The notes under the pieces were generated by a model. It worked only from the letters and a program-made list of their open reading frames with translations, ran no database searches and was not told the origin of the DNA. Of a stretch of DNA of 64,000 bases, positions 44,954-58,090 are shown piece by piece; the stretch's first letter is position 1, and the number at the start of each line of letters is the position of its first letter. Source of the DNA: Euryodendron excelsum. Taxonomy: Eukaryota > Streptophyta > Magnoliopsida > Ericales > Pentaphylacaceae. The translations under genes and the position numbers were made by a program. The DNA lies in the NCBI GenBank assembly GCA_033060915.1, contig CM065380.1, positions 46,806,001 through 46,870,000 on the forward strand, in the 5' to 3' direction.

Positions 44954-46330
44954 TTAAGGACAAAATATAAAAGGGATAGAAAGAAAGTGGGTGGAAACAC
45001 CCCTCTTTTGTACGCTTTTCATAGGATTCCTGCATTCTTCAATAGGGCTTTGGGACGATGCCCATGTTAGCATTCCATTGATAGTTGAGATCTTTAGCCA
45101 AGGCAGGACAGGTAGATGCTTCTCCCGGAGTTCCAAGTGAGTTAGCGGCGATGATGTAGTTATCAGCTTTCTTAACCGTCTTGCTTTCATTTGTTTGCTC
45201 TGTAGTTTCTCTAACAAACCAGTTGAGTAGCTCATTTTCTTTCAGCTTGATAGATCGAGCCCGGGGTTTTCTACTCTAGCGTCCAGCCATGGCTTGGTGT
45301 TCCTCAAGTGTACACAATGGGGGATTCTTATCAGTGAGTTTGGACAGCTCCTAGTCAATCTTCTTCACGGATTCATATACGAGTTTGTCTTCAGGGACCG
45401 GCATTTTATCGAGGTTAGACTGTAACAAGGCATTACACTGCTCCGTATCTTCGCATTTTATTTCCTCCCCATCCCTGTGATGTATCTCTTAGCATGCAGC
45501 AAAACAAACCTTGTTGTTACCAAACTTTGTAATGATGTTGATGGTATGGTCTAGCGGAGGGTCCGTAGCGCTGTTCGGAGAGGGATTTGTTGGTCGTAAG
45601 CCAATGATCTTGTTATCTATCAGGTCTTAAATTTTATGCTTGAGGGTCAAACAATCTTCATTGTCATGTCCTTGGCCGCTCGAATGGTACTTACAACTCG
45701 CTGCATATTCAAAGTAACGAGGCAAAGGATTCGGCCGGGGTTGGGCAGGTATAGGCTTCAGATATCCGGCTACTAAGAGACTAAAATAGGTCGTGGTCTG
45801 TGAACACGCGAGTTTAGTAAATCTCTACTTTTTCTCACTTGTTCGCCTAGGCCGAGGAGGTGTTGCAGATGTTTTTGAAGATTGGGAATCGAGTTTTGGT
45901 GAGGTCACATCCGGGCTGATGGTTTTGGAATTGAAAGGACTTTGGGTTTTATGTTTTAGAATGGGATGATTTTTGGTGACAGGACCAAATGAGTTGGGCT
46001 GGTATTCGTAGGAGAGATTATATAATCCAAGGGTTTGGTTAAAGGTTGGCTTGAGAGATGCCGGAATGCGGCACACGACCTGTGGAGATTGTTGGAGAGC
46101 TTTGGTCGAGGCATAGTCTTCGTCTTCCTTCTTCATCCTTTTTCATCCATCATGGGTTTGGGCTTGCAAGGACTCTGCTTGCTCATGGGTTGCGTGGGAT
46201 AAGAGTGAAGAAAGTATCCATTTTGGTCATCCTATGTCTGACTCCTCTTGCCTCTGCTAGTAGCAGAGTTAAGGTATCGAGAGTAAGTAATTCCATGGGC
46301 ATTTCTTAGTTTTTGGCCTATAAGACGGGG
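44954..46330 (-). pseudogene. Tat gag remnant with zinc knuckle
   Basis: Minus-strand gag C-terminal part. A Pro/Ser-rich run (46136-45825) is followed, after a stop, by 'YFEYAASCKYHSSGQGHDNE' then 'DCLTLKHKI.DLIDNKII' (about 45720-45625). This is the C-x2-H-x5-H-x4-C knuckle plus 'LKHKV.DLID.G.I' found in Tat/Ogre gag. It goes on through 'NITKFGNNKVCFAA'-like text to 'KADNYIIAANSLGTPG' before ending at 44954. Stops occur at about 45833, 45628, 45498, 45345 and 45277. The main capsid (Retrotrans_gag) part expected upstream was not recognised. The protein normally forms the RNA-containing particle. It confirms that the minus strand is the element's coding strand. Confidence 0.7.
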
Positions 46331-47780
46331 GGAACGAGGAGAGGTACCTGAAACCATCAAAGGAAAAGAGTCAGTATTTTATCTTGACAAGTATTTATGC
46401 AATGCATGCTCTAGGGTGCCCCTCTTTTAGGAGGGAAGCTAAGCATAATATATTGGCTCACTTTTGGATATAGGGGTTTCTACCCCTGTATGCAGATTCT
46501 TTACCATCAGACAGGGAACTTCATTCATTCACCTATTCATCCACCCATTTGCTCAAGGAAAATAAAGAAATACATTTAACTTTGGGTTTACGATACAAAA
46601 GAATTGAAATACATTTTAACAGGGGGAGGGAACATGTTTCGTTAGGATTTTTGCCTATCTAGTTTTACATAAGAAGTCCTAAACTACTCTTGAGTCTTCG
46701 GATTCATCTTCCTTAGATTTGATGTGGAGGAGGTCGCTGAGAGATCTTGTTGATTGATTGCCCTTTGTCTTTATGGCAATACTACCTCCATGAGCATAGA
46801 GGGATTGGGGTCCCTCTTATGAGATGACTTAAAAATGCATGCAATGATTCCTTAGGGTTAACGTGGGAACCCTAAGGGTCTGGGTAGGTCTAATGCAAGA
46901 AAGAGTGACATTGGTGTCACTCTCAATGGGTTGATCATATGCATAAGAATGCAGTGAATTGAGTTACTTGGAACTTTCATCTTGACATGGAATACGGGAT
47001 ACATGAAAATGGATGCATAGAGTATAAGGAAAGGGAATACAGTTGAAGTAAACATGCATGTATGAGCAGTTAGGCAGTCATTATAACAGTAAGAATACAG
47101 TCATTATAACAACAGGAATAAACAGGTATAAATGAACGTAAGAGCAGTTGCCCTTTCCTCCATGGTTTTGGAAAACAGTGCGCGTGTCTTAAATCCGGCA
47201 GAGGTTCGGCTATGCAAGGTGTCTATATGAGCATGAGGTTGAGGGTTGACTAATGCATGCTAAAAAGGCTCGGTCCCTGGATCTTCAAATCTAGGCTCAC
47301 TCGCCAAGGTGGTGCCATGATCGGTTAGTGATCCAAGTGGGGGAACCATCAAGAGGCCGTAGGCGAAGAAATTGACACAGCATCTTGCCCACAACCAATA
47401 TATCGTTCCCCCTTTCTAACTAGAAAGGTCATATCAGGGTAAAAATGCAAGTATGCAAAATGCAAGTGCACATGCAGTGTGTGTGTGAGTTTTGAAAGCG
47501 GAGGAAAGAGCCCAACAATTCCCATCCATCCTGTTCATCATATTCATGCATAGCAGTTAATAAGATTTAAACAAAAAGTGCACCTACAAAACAAAGATAG
47601 AAGAGTTAGTATGTGGATGACAAACTTAATACAAGATAATATGAATAAATGCATTTTTTTTTAAAAAAATTTTAAAAATTTGGTTTTGAAAATTTAAATT
47701 GAATAGGGTTGAACAAGTAAATTGACGACTCTACATGGGTGAAGGGTAAAGAGACATGACTACGGCCAAACCCTTTAAAT
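46331..47780 (-). other. Element A 5' leader
   Basis: Between primer site and gag. It holds the phrase 'gggcaagatgctgtgtcaat' (minus, about 47390-47370) and 'cttcgcctacggcctctt' (about 47365-47350), seen in leaders of other Tat-type elements. No convincing coding region. Non-coding strand ORFs here are short. Confidence 0.5.
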
Positions 47781-47799
47781 GTTCCTAGCGGAGTCACCA
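47781..47799 (-). promoter_or_regulatory. Primer binding site of element A
   Basis: Minus strand TGGTGACTCCGCTAGGAAC, separated by two bases from the 5' LTR end (CGACA at 47802). It matches the tRNA-Arg-type site of Tat/Ogre elements (TGGCGACTC.GCTGGGGA). Identification by memory of the family. Confidence 0.75.
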
Positions 47800-47801
47800 G
47801 C

Positions 47802-50800
47802 TGTCGTGCCCAGATTTTTTGCACTCGAGGAACACACACACAAGCGGAAAAAAACTGTACTCTCTCGTTAGAACTCATCCTCCTAGAAGAATAAGTGCGA
47901 CTAGATTTGAATTGAAAATTAATTTGAATAAAGGGCTTTTAGAAAAAGTTTAGAGTCGCCACCTAACTAGGTTAAGGTGAGTTAAGTCACCTAAAAACTA
48001 AGCACAATCCGAAGACTACACTTAGGGTTTTTGAAAACAAATTTGAAAATACCTCCTCAAAAGAGGGTTTTTAAGAAAATATGTTGTTTGGCAACCTTTG
48101 GAAAACATTTAAGCTCTTTTTTGAAAATAAACTCCATTTTGGTCTTTGAAAACAGTGATCCTAGGTTTGGAGATTGGTTACGTGTAGGCAAGACGCACAA
48201 AGCCATCACCCTACCCCGCCCTTGCAGTACCTACATGTCTATTTACTCTAGATTCACCTATGAGAGTCTTTAACTAACAAATGTTCAATCCTATCCACTT
48301 TTGAAAATGAATGTTTAAAAAGACATGATATGCAAGTGCAAGAAAAGAGAGTTTGAAAATTGATTTGGAAAAAAATTTGAAAAGAAATTGATTTGATTTG
48401 AAAGAGATTTGAAAAGATAGACTTGAAGTTAAAAAGTTTTAGAAATTGGAAATAGAGATTTGGAAATAGAAATTTAGAATTAGAAAAATACATTATGGAA
48501 TTGAAAATTTGAAGAAGATGGTAGAATTGGAGATTTGAAAAAAGTTGTGGAAATAGAAGTTTGAAAAGGTTGTGGAATTAGAGATTTGAAAGAAGTTGTG
48601 ACCGCACCCATGAGGGTTGCCTACGTATCCTTTCGAAGGAATCAGGTCAGTCGTAGTTCGGACAAGTGTCCAATAAAAAATAGAAGGTATGATTGGAAGA
48701 AAGAGATTTTGATTGGAATTTGGATTGAAAAATTGAGAGATTGAATTTTGATTGGAAGATTTGAAAAGATTTGATTTTGGGAAAGCTTGGTTTTAGGAAA
48801 CCTAGAATTAAGAAAGACTTGAGACTTGGGAAAGATTCGACTCGAGTGTTGAACTTGGAAGACTAGGAAAGATTGGATTTATGAAGAGTTCGAATTAGGA
48901 AAGTGTCGTTTTAAGAAAGTTCCGTTTTAGGCAAGTTTTTGTTTAGGAAAGGTTTCGATTTAAGAAAGTTTTGAAATTGAAAATTTTTGAAGTTGGAATG
49001 TTTTGAAATAGGAAGTTTTTGAAAGTAAAAAAGTTTTGAGGTTTAGAAAGATTTGAGATTTGGAAAGATTTGAAGTTAGGAAAGATTTAAAGATTTGAAT
49101 TTGGAAAGTTTAAATTTGGAAAGGTATGGAGTTAGGAAATGGTTGAATTAGGAAAGATTTGGAAGCTTAAAGTTTAAGGAAAGATTAAAAAATTTAAGTT
49201 TTGGAAACTTTAAGGTTTAAGAAAGTATGAGTTAGGAAGGAGTGGATTAGGAAAGATTTGGAGTTTGTTCCTAAGAAGAAGTGTTTTGATTTCGTTTCCA
49301 AAAACGGAGGATATGATTTAGTTTCCTAAATGAGAGATTGGATTCGATTTCCTAAATGGGAGATTTGGATTTGATTTCCTAAAGGGAAGATTGGATTTGG
49401 CATGGATTTGGGAAGGGGGAGTTTTAGAAACCCTAGATTTGGAAAACTATAGTTTTGACGTAGAAAATAGATTTTTGGAAACCAAAGTTTTGATGTAAAC
49501 AATAGATTTTAGAAACCTAGGTTTTAAGGCAAGATTGAAAATCATATTTTTGGGAAGGAAAATTAGGGTTTCCTAATCAATGGCTCTAAGGTTTAACTTG
49601 GACTCTAAGAAAAGTGATTTTTGGAAAGCGAGTTTTTAAAAAGGGAGATTTTTGGAAAGAAATCCTAGAGATGAGTTTTTAGAAAGTGAATTTGAAAAGA
49701 GAGTTTTTAGAGAAAGGTTTTAGGAAGAGTTTTTAAGAAGAGATTTTAGGAAAGAGATTTTTGGGAAGATTTGTTTAGGAAGGAAACGTAAGGAGCGTTT
49801 TTGGAGAATGAACTTTAAGGAAAGCGCTTCTGAAAAGGAGCTTTTAGGAAAGATATTTTTGGAAAGAGATTGTTGGAAAAGAGTTTTTGAAAACAATTTT
49901 GGAAAGGAGATTGGAGAGAGTTTTTAGAAAGTCCGTTGGAAAAGAGGTTTTTTAGAAAGAGAGGTTTTCGAAAAAAAGTTTTTAGAAAATCTATAAAAAT
50001 ATCTCACTTTCCTAAAGCGATTCTAACCATAAGAAAATTAGAACCACTTTAAGATAATGGTTTTGAAAACAACGAGGATTTGAAAATATGGACTGTGTTG
50101 GCCACTTTAAATGTAACACTTTCCTGAAGCAACCCTAGCCAGGGAAAGGCTAGAATCACCCTAGGATTGTGATTTTGAAAACAAGTTTTGAAAAAGAAGA
50201 TTTTGAAGCAAGTTTTGAATACGAATTTTAGAAGAAAGCAAAATCATGATATGCACAATGCAAGTTGGGGGTCGTGAACATACAAGGTTAAGGCTTCACC
50301 ACATAATCAAGGGGGCCGAACCCACGTGGTCTCCAATTAGACTAAAGGAAAGCCTCCGACACGGTGACCCTCCAATAGCCTAATCCTTCACAAGGACTGG
50401 GAAGTCCCTTGTTTCAAGCATGCAAAGAAAGGGGGGGGGGGAAGAAGATAAGAGATTAAAATAGAAGAAAACCTAAGTAGGTTAGGAGAGAGAAGAGAGG
50501 GGGAAGATGCGTAAACTTAAAGAGAAAGTCTACCTTGTATCTTGTTCATTTTGCTTTGTTTTGCGCGTCTAGCTTTTCTTGCTTTGCTTCGGTCTTCGCT
50601 TCAGCTTTCGTCTTGATCTTCGAGAACTTCAGTTTGCAGCACTTTAACTCTTCAATGGTGGCTTTGGAGGCTAGTGTATCAGTGTATGTGAGTGTATATG
50701 AATGTATAGGAGGCTAGGGTTTGTGTATGGAGGCGAGGGTTTGTGTATAGAGGCTAGGGTTTAGAGAACCTAAAGATGCTAGGGTTTAGGAAGGCTACCA

Positions 50801-52495
50801 ACTCTGTATATCGAAGAGGGGAGTTTTTAGACTGAGTTTGCGGACCTCTTTCACGTTGTAGGAGGCTCTGTATTTATAGGAAGAGGGATGACCTAGTGCC
50901 TGTTGCAGTGGTGCAAGGCCAAAAAACCTTCTGGCTCCACTAAGAGTGGTGTCAGCCACTTAGGAAAGCTTTAAGGTCTGCAAGCAACGTATCTTGAGAA
51001 GATTTGGGCGCCTGTACTAGTGACTACCATGTAATTTTTAGCCTAGTTGCACTAGGAGTGACTCCGGAAGGTCCGGGAAGGATTTAAGGGATCGGGAATG
51101 ACTCGGAAGGTCGAAAAAGGGTAGGAACCCTTAGAATAGGGTCCCGGAGGTATTAGCCTTGAAAAAGGATGACAAGAATTGTCGGAAGGGTTAACCGGGC
51201 CATTAGGGGCAAAACGGTCAATCGGGCAGAAAAGCTACCGAGACGGACTCAGAATGTCCGGGAGGAAGGCTCGAGATTTGGAATCATTATTTAGAATGTT
51301 CCCAAAGGTTATCGATTTGATACCTAGAGCCGGTGTGGTCGGAAAAGGCGACTGGCCCACTAGGGGCAAAACGGTCATTTCGCACTGGGTTTGCCGAAAC
51401 TGACTCGGATTGATCCAAAAAGATAAAGGAAGGTCGAGAATACTATAAAAAGCATTCTCGAGAGATTACCGGTTTGATACCTAGAACTGGTGTGATTCCC
51501 GGGGCATTCGGATGCCTAGGGGCAAAATGGTCTTCTTGACCGAAAAGTCTCGGAGTTGGCCCGAAACTGACTAGAAGGCACCTAATCATGCCGGATTACT
51601 TTTAAGACAATCTTGGAAAGGTGAACTTACCATTCTGAGGACTTAGGTGTGTTCTTGAGAAATGTGTTGAAAATCGCCTTAGGGGCATTTTGGTTATTTT
51701 TCACCGAAGTGGGCTAGTAGGCACTGGTGTTGACCTGGGTTTTGAGTGTTTCCGCCAGTCTAACGACGGTCTCGTAATACAGGGGTTTGTTGGCAATTCC
51801 CTATATCGACCTGTTTGCAAGTATTTTCGCTACTCTGACAATTGCGATATTTGCGGGTACTTTTGCTACTCTGACGGTTCGCGATCATTCCCGAGACTGC
51901 CTGATCTCAAGAAGCTGCTAAAGGGACTTAGCGTCTGAGAATCAACTTTCTTGAAAGGCGTGTCAAAACGGATATTTCTGCATTGGCGGGCTAGCAGGTG
52001 CCAAAGGTGGACCGTTCTACTATCTTGGGTACTTGGGGTCTCGTCCCGGTCAACGGGTTTGAAGGGACTTACCGTTCCAAAGAAAATTTTTTCAAAAAAC
52101 ATGCCAGAAAGAATAGAGTTACCGTCTCGAGGAATTAATTTTCTCGAGAGAGGGATTGGAATTGGACTTGGAAAAGGGGACTTACCGTCTTCGGGAAGAC
52201 GTGCCTACGAGATTGGAAGAGGGGACTTATCGTCTTCAGGAAGACGTGCCTGTTGGATTGGAAAGGGGACTTACCGTCTTCGAAAGACGTGCCTGATTTG
52301 GAATTGGACCGAACAATGCCCCTAGGGGTATTTTGGTCATTTTGCTTCTATTTGGGCCTGGTGGGCCCGCGAAGCGATGAATTGATGGGATTAAACTTAG
52401 AAAGTTGATTTAGATTGGGAATATATCCACATTGACTTGAATACAAGTATGGACAGACTGTAGACTGCCAAGGGGTCCAAAATGGGGTGCTTACA
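47802..52495 (-). repeat. Element A 5' LTR (right)
   Basis: 4694 bp, the partner of 35133-39877 in the same orientation with the same internal order. It ends TTACA (52495), i.e. TGTAA on the minus strand. Hairpin array at 52186-52289, TATA near 50870, telo-boxes 50715-50790. Confidence 0.9.
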
Positions 52496-52500
52496 GTCAG

Positions 52501-53535
52501 TCTTCTCCCCATTATCAGGTAATTCCTTTTCCACCTTGCTAACTTCCCTTTTAACTTATTAATGACCCCATCCCAAGACTTGACATTTCTAGGATTAGAT
52601 CCTAGAGACAACCCTAGATAATTCATAGGCAAAACTTGCAACTTACACCTAAAAATAGATGCTACCTCCTTAAGATACACCTCATCAACTCATACTTTAG
52701 CTACTAATCTTCAACCCAGATAATAGCTCGAAACATCTTAAGATCCTTTTAAGAGCTCGTAATTCCTCCAACCCTACCTCACAGAAAATAATAATATCAT
52801 CAGCAAAATGAAGGTGGGAAATCTCAGGGCCATTTTTCCTAATTTTAACACATCTGACAAGTTTCAAGGCCACAACTCTTTCAAAGAATACCTTCAATCC
52901 CTTAGCTACTATATTAAAAAGAAAATGGAAAGGGGATCTCCCTACCTTAAACCCCTTTGCATAGGAAATTGCTTAGAATCAGACCAATTCACCAAGACAA
53001 ACACCAAACCCGATGAAACACACTCCTTTATCTAGCATACCCATTTGTGCCCGAACCCCATTTTATGCATTCTTTGAAGCAAAAAATACCAATTGACTGC
53101 ATCGTATGCCTTATGAAAATCCAATTTCAACACTATGCCTCTCTTTTTCTTGCTTTTCCAGTGGTGGACGACTTCATTTGCTATTAAAACCCCATCTAAT
53201 ATTTGCCTATCCTTTATAAATGTTGACTGAGATTCACTTATAACCTCTTACATCACTTTCTTCAATCCTAAGGCTAAAATTTTTGACAAAACATTATACA
53301 TTAAGGACAAGAGACTAATAGGTCTATAATCTACTAGACTATCGGGGCTTTCCCCTTTTGTGACAAGAGCAATAAAAGAAGAATTGATACCTTTGGCCAA
53401 TCTTGAGTTGCTGAAGAACTCCTTCATAAATCTTGAAACATCTCCTTTGATCCATTTCTAGAACTTCTTCACAAAACTGAGCTTGAATCCATTTGGCCCT
53501 AGGGCTTTATTCCCATCACACATTTTAATGGTTCT
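52501..53535 (-). pseudogene. LINE, RT core part
   Basis: Continuation of the LINE at 33546-35132, upstream in its reading sense. From 53535 leftwards: 'KALGPNGFKLSFVKKF', 'DYRPISLLSLMYNVLSKILA', 'VISESQSTFIKDRQILDGVL', 'VLKLDFHKAYDAVNW' (the first catalytic Asp region), 'FPMQRGLR.GDPL' and 'HFADDIIIFCE' with the catalytic FADD box (52820-52790). Then 'LQVLPMNYLGLSLG' and 'KLARWKRNYLIMGRRLT' run up to the element A junction. Stops occur at about 53470, 53250, 53035, 52935 and 52720. The LINE 5' part (endonuclease) is cut off by element B at 53536 and would lie beyond the window. Confidence 0.88.
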
Positions 53536-56500
53536 TGTCGCCCCCAGATTTTTCGCACTCGAGGAATACACACACAAGCGGAAAAAATACTGTACTCTCT
53601 CGGTAGAACTCACCCTCTTAAAAGAATGAGTGCAACTAGGTTTGAATTGAAAATAGATTTGAATTATGGGTTTTTAGAAAACATTTGGAGTCGCCACCTA
53701 ACTCGATTAAGGTGAGTTAGGTCACCTAAAAACTAAGCACAATCCGAAGACTGCACTTAGGGTTTTTGAAAACGATTTTCAAAATACTTCCTCAAGAGAG
53801 TGTTTTTAAGAAAACAGGTTGTTTGGCAACCTTCGGAAAATATTTAAGCCCTTTTTAGAAAAATAACTCTGTTTTGGTCTATCGAAAACAGTGATCTAAG
53901 TTCGGAGGTTGGTTATGTGTAGGGAAGACACATTAAGCCATCACCCTACCCCATTCTTGCGATACCTACATGTCTATTTACCCTAGATTCACCTATGAGA
54001 GTCTTCAACTAACAAATGTCCAAAACTATCCACTTTAAAAAAGATTTTTTAAAAGAATGATATATGATATGCAAGTGCAAGAAAAGAGAGTTGGAAAATA
54101 GATTTGAAAATAGATTTGAAAAGAAATTGATTTGGTTTAAAAGAAATTTGAAAAGATAGATTTGATTTCATTTTGAAAATAGATTTGAGAAAAGTAATTT
54201 GAAAAGAATTATGGAATTGAAAAAAGGTTATGACACTCCCATGAGGGTTGCCTACGTATCCTTTCTAAGGAATCAGGTCAGTCGTAGTTTGGACAAGAGT
54301 CCAATAGAAAATAGAAGGTTTGATTGAAAAAAGAAAATGAATTGAAATTTGGATTGGAAGATTGAGAGATTGAACTTTGATTGGAAGATTTGAAAAGATT
54401 TGATTTTGGAAAGCTTGGTTTTAGGAAACTTAGACTTAAGAAAGACTTGAGACTAAGGAAAGATTTGACTCGATGTTGAACTTAGAAGGTTAGGGAAAGA
54501 TTGGAATTTAGGAAAGATTTGAATTAGGAAAGTTTGAAAATAGGAAAGTGTCATTTTAGGAAAGATCTATTTTAGGAAAGTTTCATTTTAGGAAAGTTTT
54601 GGTTTAGGAAGGGTTTCGAATTAGGAAAGTTTCAATTTAAGAAAGTTTTGGATAAAGAAAGTTTCATTTTAAGAAAGGTTTTGAAATAGGAAAGGTTTCA
54701 TTTTAAGAAAGTTTTGAAATTGAAAAGTTTTGAATTTGGAACGTTTTGCAATAGGAAAGTTTTGAAAGTAAGAAAGTTTTAAGTTTAGAAAGTTTTAAAT
54801 TTGGAAAAAATTGAAGTTTAGGAAAGTTTAGAATTTTAGAAGGATTCAAAGTTTGAGTTTTAGAAATTCTTGAAATTAGGAAATGTTTTGAGTTTTAGAA
54901 ATTCTTGAAATTAGGAAATGTTTAAGTTTAAGAAAGATTTAAAAACTTAGATTTGGATTTGGAAAGTCAAATTTTGGAAAGGTATAGAATTAGGAAAGGG
55001 TGGAATTAGGGAAGATTTGGAAACTTAAAATTTAAGGAAAGATTTGAAAGGTTTGGGAAACTTATGGTTTAGGAAGGTACTAGGTTAGGAATCATTGAGA
55101 TTCCTATTTTCTAAAACAAGGGATTGGATTTTGTTTCTAAAGAGGTGATTTGATTTTGTTTTCAAAAACGGAGGATTGTATCTAGTTTTCTAAATGGAAG
55201 ATTGAATTTGGTTTCTTAAAGGGAAGATTTGACTTGGCATGGAATTGGTATGTGACGTTTTAGAAACCCTAGATTTGGAAGACTACAGTTTTGATGTAGA
55301 AAATAGATTTTTGGAAACTTATGATTTAGGCGTAAAAATGAGATTTTGAAAACCTAGATTTTGAGGCAAGATTGGAAATCATGTTTTGGGCAAAAAAATT
55401 AGGGTTTCCTAATTGTTGGCTCTAGGGTTTAACTTGGACTCTAAGAAAAGAGATTTTTGGAAACTAAGTTTTTAGAAAGAGAGATTTTTGAAAGGCAATC
55501 CTAGAGATGAGTTTTAGAAAATGAATTTTGAGTAGAAAGTTTTAGGAAAGTAAAACTTTGAGAGAGTTTTTGAAAAGAGATTTTAGGAAGGAGATTTTTG
55601 GAAAGAGTAGTTAGAAAAGAGACTTAAGGAGTATTTTTGGAAAGTGAACTTTGAGAAGAGCGTTTTGGAAAAGAGTTTGAAAATGAGTTTTTAAAAAATA
55701 GATTTTTGGAGGGAGTTTTTGAAAACAATTTTGGAAAGGAGATTGGAGAGAGTTTTTTCTGGGAAGGAATTTTAGGGAGCGTTTTTAGAAAGCATGTTGA
55801 AAAATGAGTTTTTTAGAAAGAAAGATTTGAAAAGAGCGTTTTAAAAAGTTTATGAAATAGCTCACTTTCCTAAAGCGATTCTAACTATAAGAAGGTTAGA
55901 ACCACTTTAAGTAAGTGGTTGTGAAAACAATGATTTTGAAAATATGGACCATATTGGTCACTTTAAATGTAACACTTTCTTAAAGCAACCCTAACTATGA
56001 AAAAGCTAAAATCACCCTAGGATTGTGATTTTGAAAACAAGTTTTGAAAAAAAAAGGTTTTGATGCAAGTTTGAAAATAATGTTAATGCAAGTTTTGAAA
56101 ATGAGTTTGAAAACGAATTTAAGAATAATGCAAGATCATAATATGCACAATGCAACTTAGGGTCGTGAACATACAAGGTTAAAGGCTTCACCACATAATC
56201 AAGAGGGTCGAACCCACGTGGTCTCTGGTTAGACTAAAAGAAAGCCCCCGACACGGTAACCTTCCAATAGCCTAATCCTACACATAGACCGGGAAATCCC
56301 TTGTTTCAAGCATCCAAGAAAGGGGGGAAGAAGATGGGAGATTAAAATAGAAGAAAACCCAAGTGGGTTCAGAGAGATAAGAGAGAGGGGAAAGATGCGT
56401 AAACTTAAATAAAGAGCCTACCTTGTGTCTTCTTTATTTGCTTTGTTTTGCGAGCTTTGCTTTTCTTGCTTCGCTTCGGTCTTTGCTTCGGTCTTCGGGA

Positions 56501-57580
56501 ACTTATCTTGATCTTCGAGAGCTTTGGGTTGCAACACTTCAACTCTTCAATGAAGGCTTTGGAGACTAGTGTATAGGAGTGTATGGGAGTATATATGAGC
56601 TAGGATTTGTATATGGAGGCTAGGGTTTGGAAAACCTAAAGAAAACTAGGGTTTAGGGAGGCAACGAGCTCTGTATATCGAAGAGGTGCTCGGATACCTA
56701 AGGGCAAAATGGTTATCTTGACCAGAATGTCTCGAAATTGGTCCGAAATAGACTATAAGGCACCTAACCATGCCAGATTGCCTTTAAGACAATCTTGGAA
56801 AGGTGGACTTATCGTTCTGAGAACTTAGGCACTTTCTCGAGAAACGTGCCGAAACTGGCCTTAGGGGCAGTTTGGTCATTTTTTACTGAAGTGGGCTAGC
56901 AGGCACAGGTATTGACCTGGGTTTTAAGTGTTTTCGCTACTCTGAGGGCGGTCTCAAGATACAAGGGTTTGTTGGCAATTCCCTATATCGACCTGTTTGC
57001 GAGTACTTCCGCTACTCTAACGGTTGCGATGTTTACGAGTACTTCCGCTACTCCGACGGTTCGTGATCATTCCCGAGACTGCCTGATCTCGGGAAGCTAC
57101 TAAATGGACTTAAAGCCTAAGGAATCATCTTTCTCAAAAGACGTGCCGAAACGGACATTTCTGCATTGGCGGGCTAGCAGGCACCAAAAATGGACCATTC
57201 TACCATCTAACGGACTTGGGGTCTCGTCCCGGTCGACGGGTTTGAAAGGACTTACCGTTCCGAAGAGTTCACTCAGAAACATGCCAAATTGGATGGTCTT
57301 ACCACCTTAAGGAATCAATTTTCTCGAAAGGTTGCCGAATTTAATTGGAATTAGAATTGGAATTGGAATTGGAAATGAAATTGGAAAGGGGACTTACCGT
57401 CATCGAAAAGACGTGCCTGTTGGAATTGGACCGACCATTACCCCAAGGGCATTTTGGTCATTTTGCCTCTATTTGGGCCCGGCCGGCCCACGAAGCGGTT
57501 TGATTGACGGGATTAGACTTGGAAAGTTGATTTGACTCAGAATATGTCCACATTGATTTGAATACAAGTCTGGACTGACT
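53536..57580 (-). mobile_element. Element B: Tat-type 3' LTR, truncated
   Basis: It starts TGTCGCCCCCAGATTTTTCGC at 53536, the family terminus, right after LINE sequence (possible duplication 5-mer gttct, 53531-53535). It follows the element A LTR order with purine tract (54330-55850), telo-boxes (56610-56660), U3 end and 'cgtcatcgaaaagacg' (57400-57415). It shows a deletion of the TATA/U3 region at about 56690 (leader jumps to 'gctcggatacctaagggcaaaatgg'). It stops at 57580 at a point equal to 39842 of element A, where pararetrovirus sequence begins. The last 35 or so bases of the LTR and about 225 bases of interior are missing. Confidence 0.8.
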
Positions 57581-58090
57581 AATTATCTAACATTTAAATA
57601 TTGAATTCAAAATTATATATCAGATTAAATCCTATGAGATGAACAAGACTTACCCTAGCCGGTCAATGACTTACGCCTACTGCCTCAACTCTTGGACTTA
57701 CAATGGCTACGTGACTAGTTGGTTTATAGGTTTGTGATCAGACAAAGCAAAGGAAATTAAGCAGACATATAACCAAAAAATAAATACTTGAATGTAAAAC
57801 AAACAATTAAACTAATAAACTATTTATAAGCACTATGGCTCTGATACCATTCTAACCCAGGTAATAGTAACGAATGTAAATTAAAGGAAGAACAAAAGGA
57901 CCAGACAACTGGAATTTATTGCATTTGTAATTAAGAAGTAGAAGAAGACGAAACAGTTGTATTGAAAGTGTCAATGTCTTATAGGCACATCCCAGAGGGA
58001 TAACTAAACCAGGCGTGACTTGGGTAAATTAAGAGTACAATTGAAAATTGAAAACATAAAACATAAAAAAGATTAGAAGATTACCAGAAG
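57577..58090 (-). repeat. Inverted-repeat arm 1: viral leader with primer site
   Basis: Reverse complement of 61925-62476 with small differences (the right arm has about 35 extra bases, including a second 'tccagttatctagtcat'). It carries TGGTATCAGAGCCA (minus, 57849-57836), an exact initiator Met-tRNA primer site. Confidence 0.88.

Larger units (their letters stand above)
35128..52500 (-). mobile_element. Element A: Tat-type Ty3/gypsy retrotransposon, pol-deleted
   Basis: The element spans 35133-52495 on the minus strand (about 17.4 kb). The LTRs are 47802-52495 (5') and 35133-39877 (3'), both TGTAAGC..CGACA read on the minus strand. The primer site, two bases after the 5' LTR, is TGGTGACTCCGCTAGGAAC (minus, 47799-47781), the Arg-tRNA-type site of Tat/Ogre elements. 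The PPT before the 3' LTR is AAAAAGAGGGGCAGC (minus, 39892-39878). Flanking 5-mers gttag (35128-35132) and gtcag (52496-52500) are a target duplication with one transition, because removing the element rejoins the LINE frame (GRRL-T-LFKST). Inside are a gag remnant and an antisense PMD gene, but no protease, RT or integrase. It would need a helper element to move. Confidence 0.9.

Noticed and set aside
45825..46136. Independent host gene for the 103-aa minus ORF
   Set aside because: It is in line with the gag zinc-knuckle region after one stop, and inside element A.
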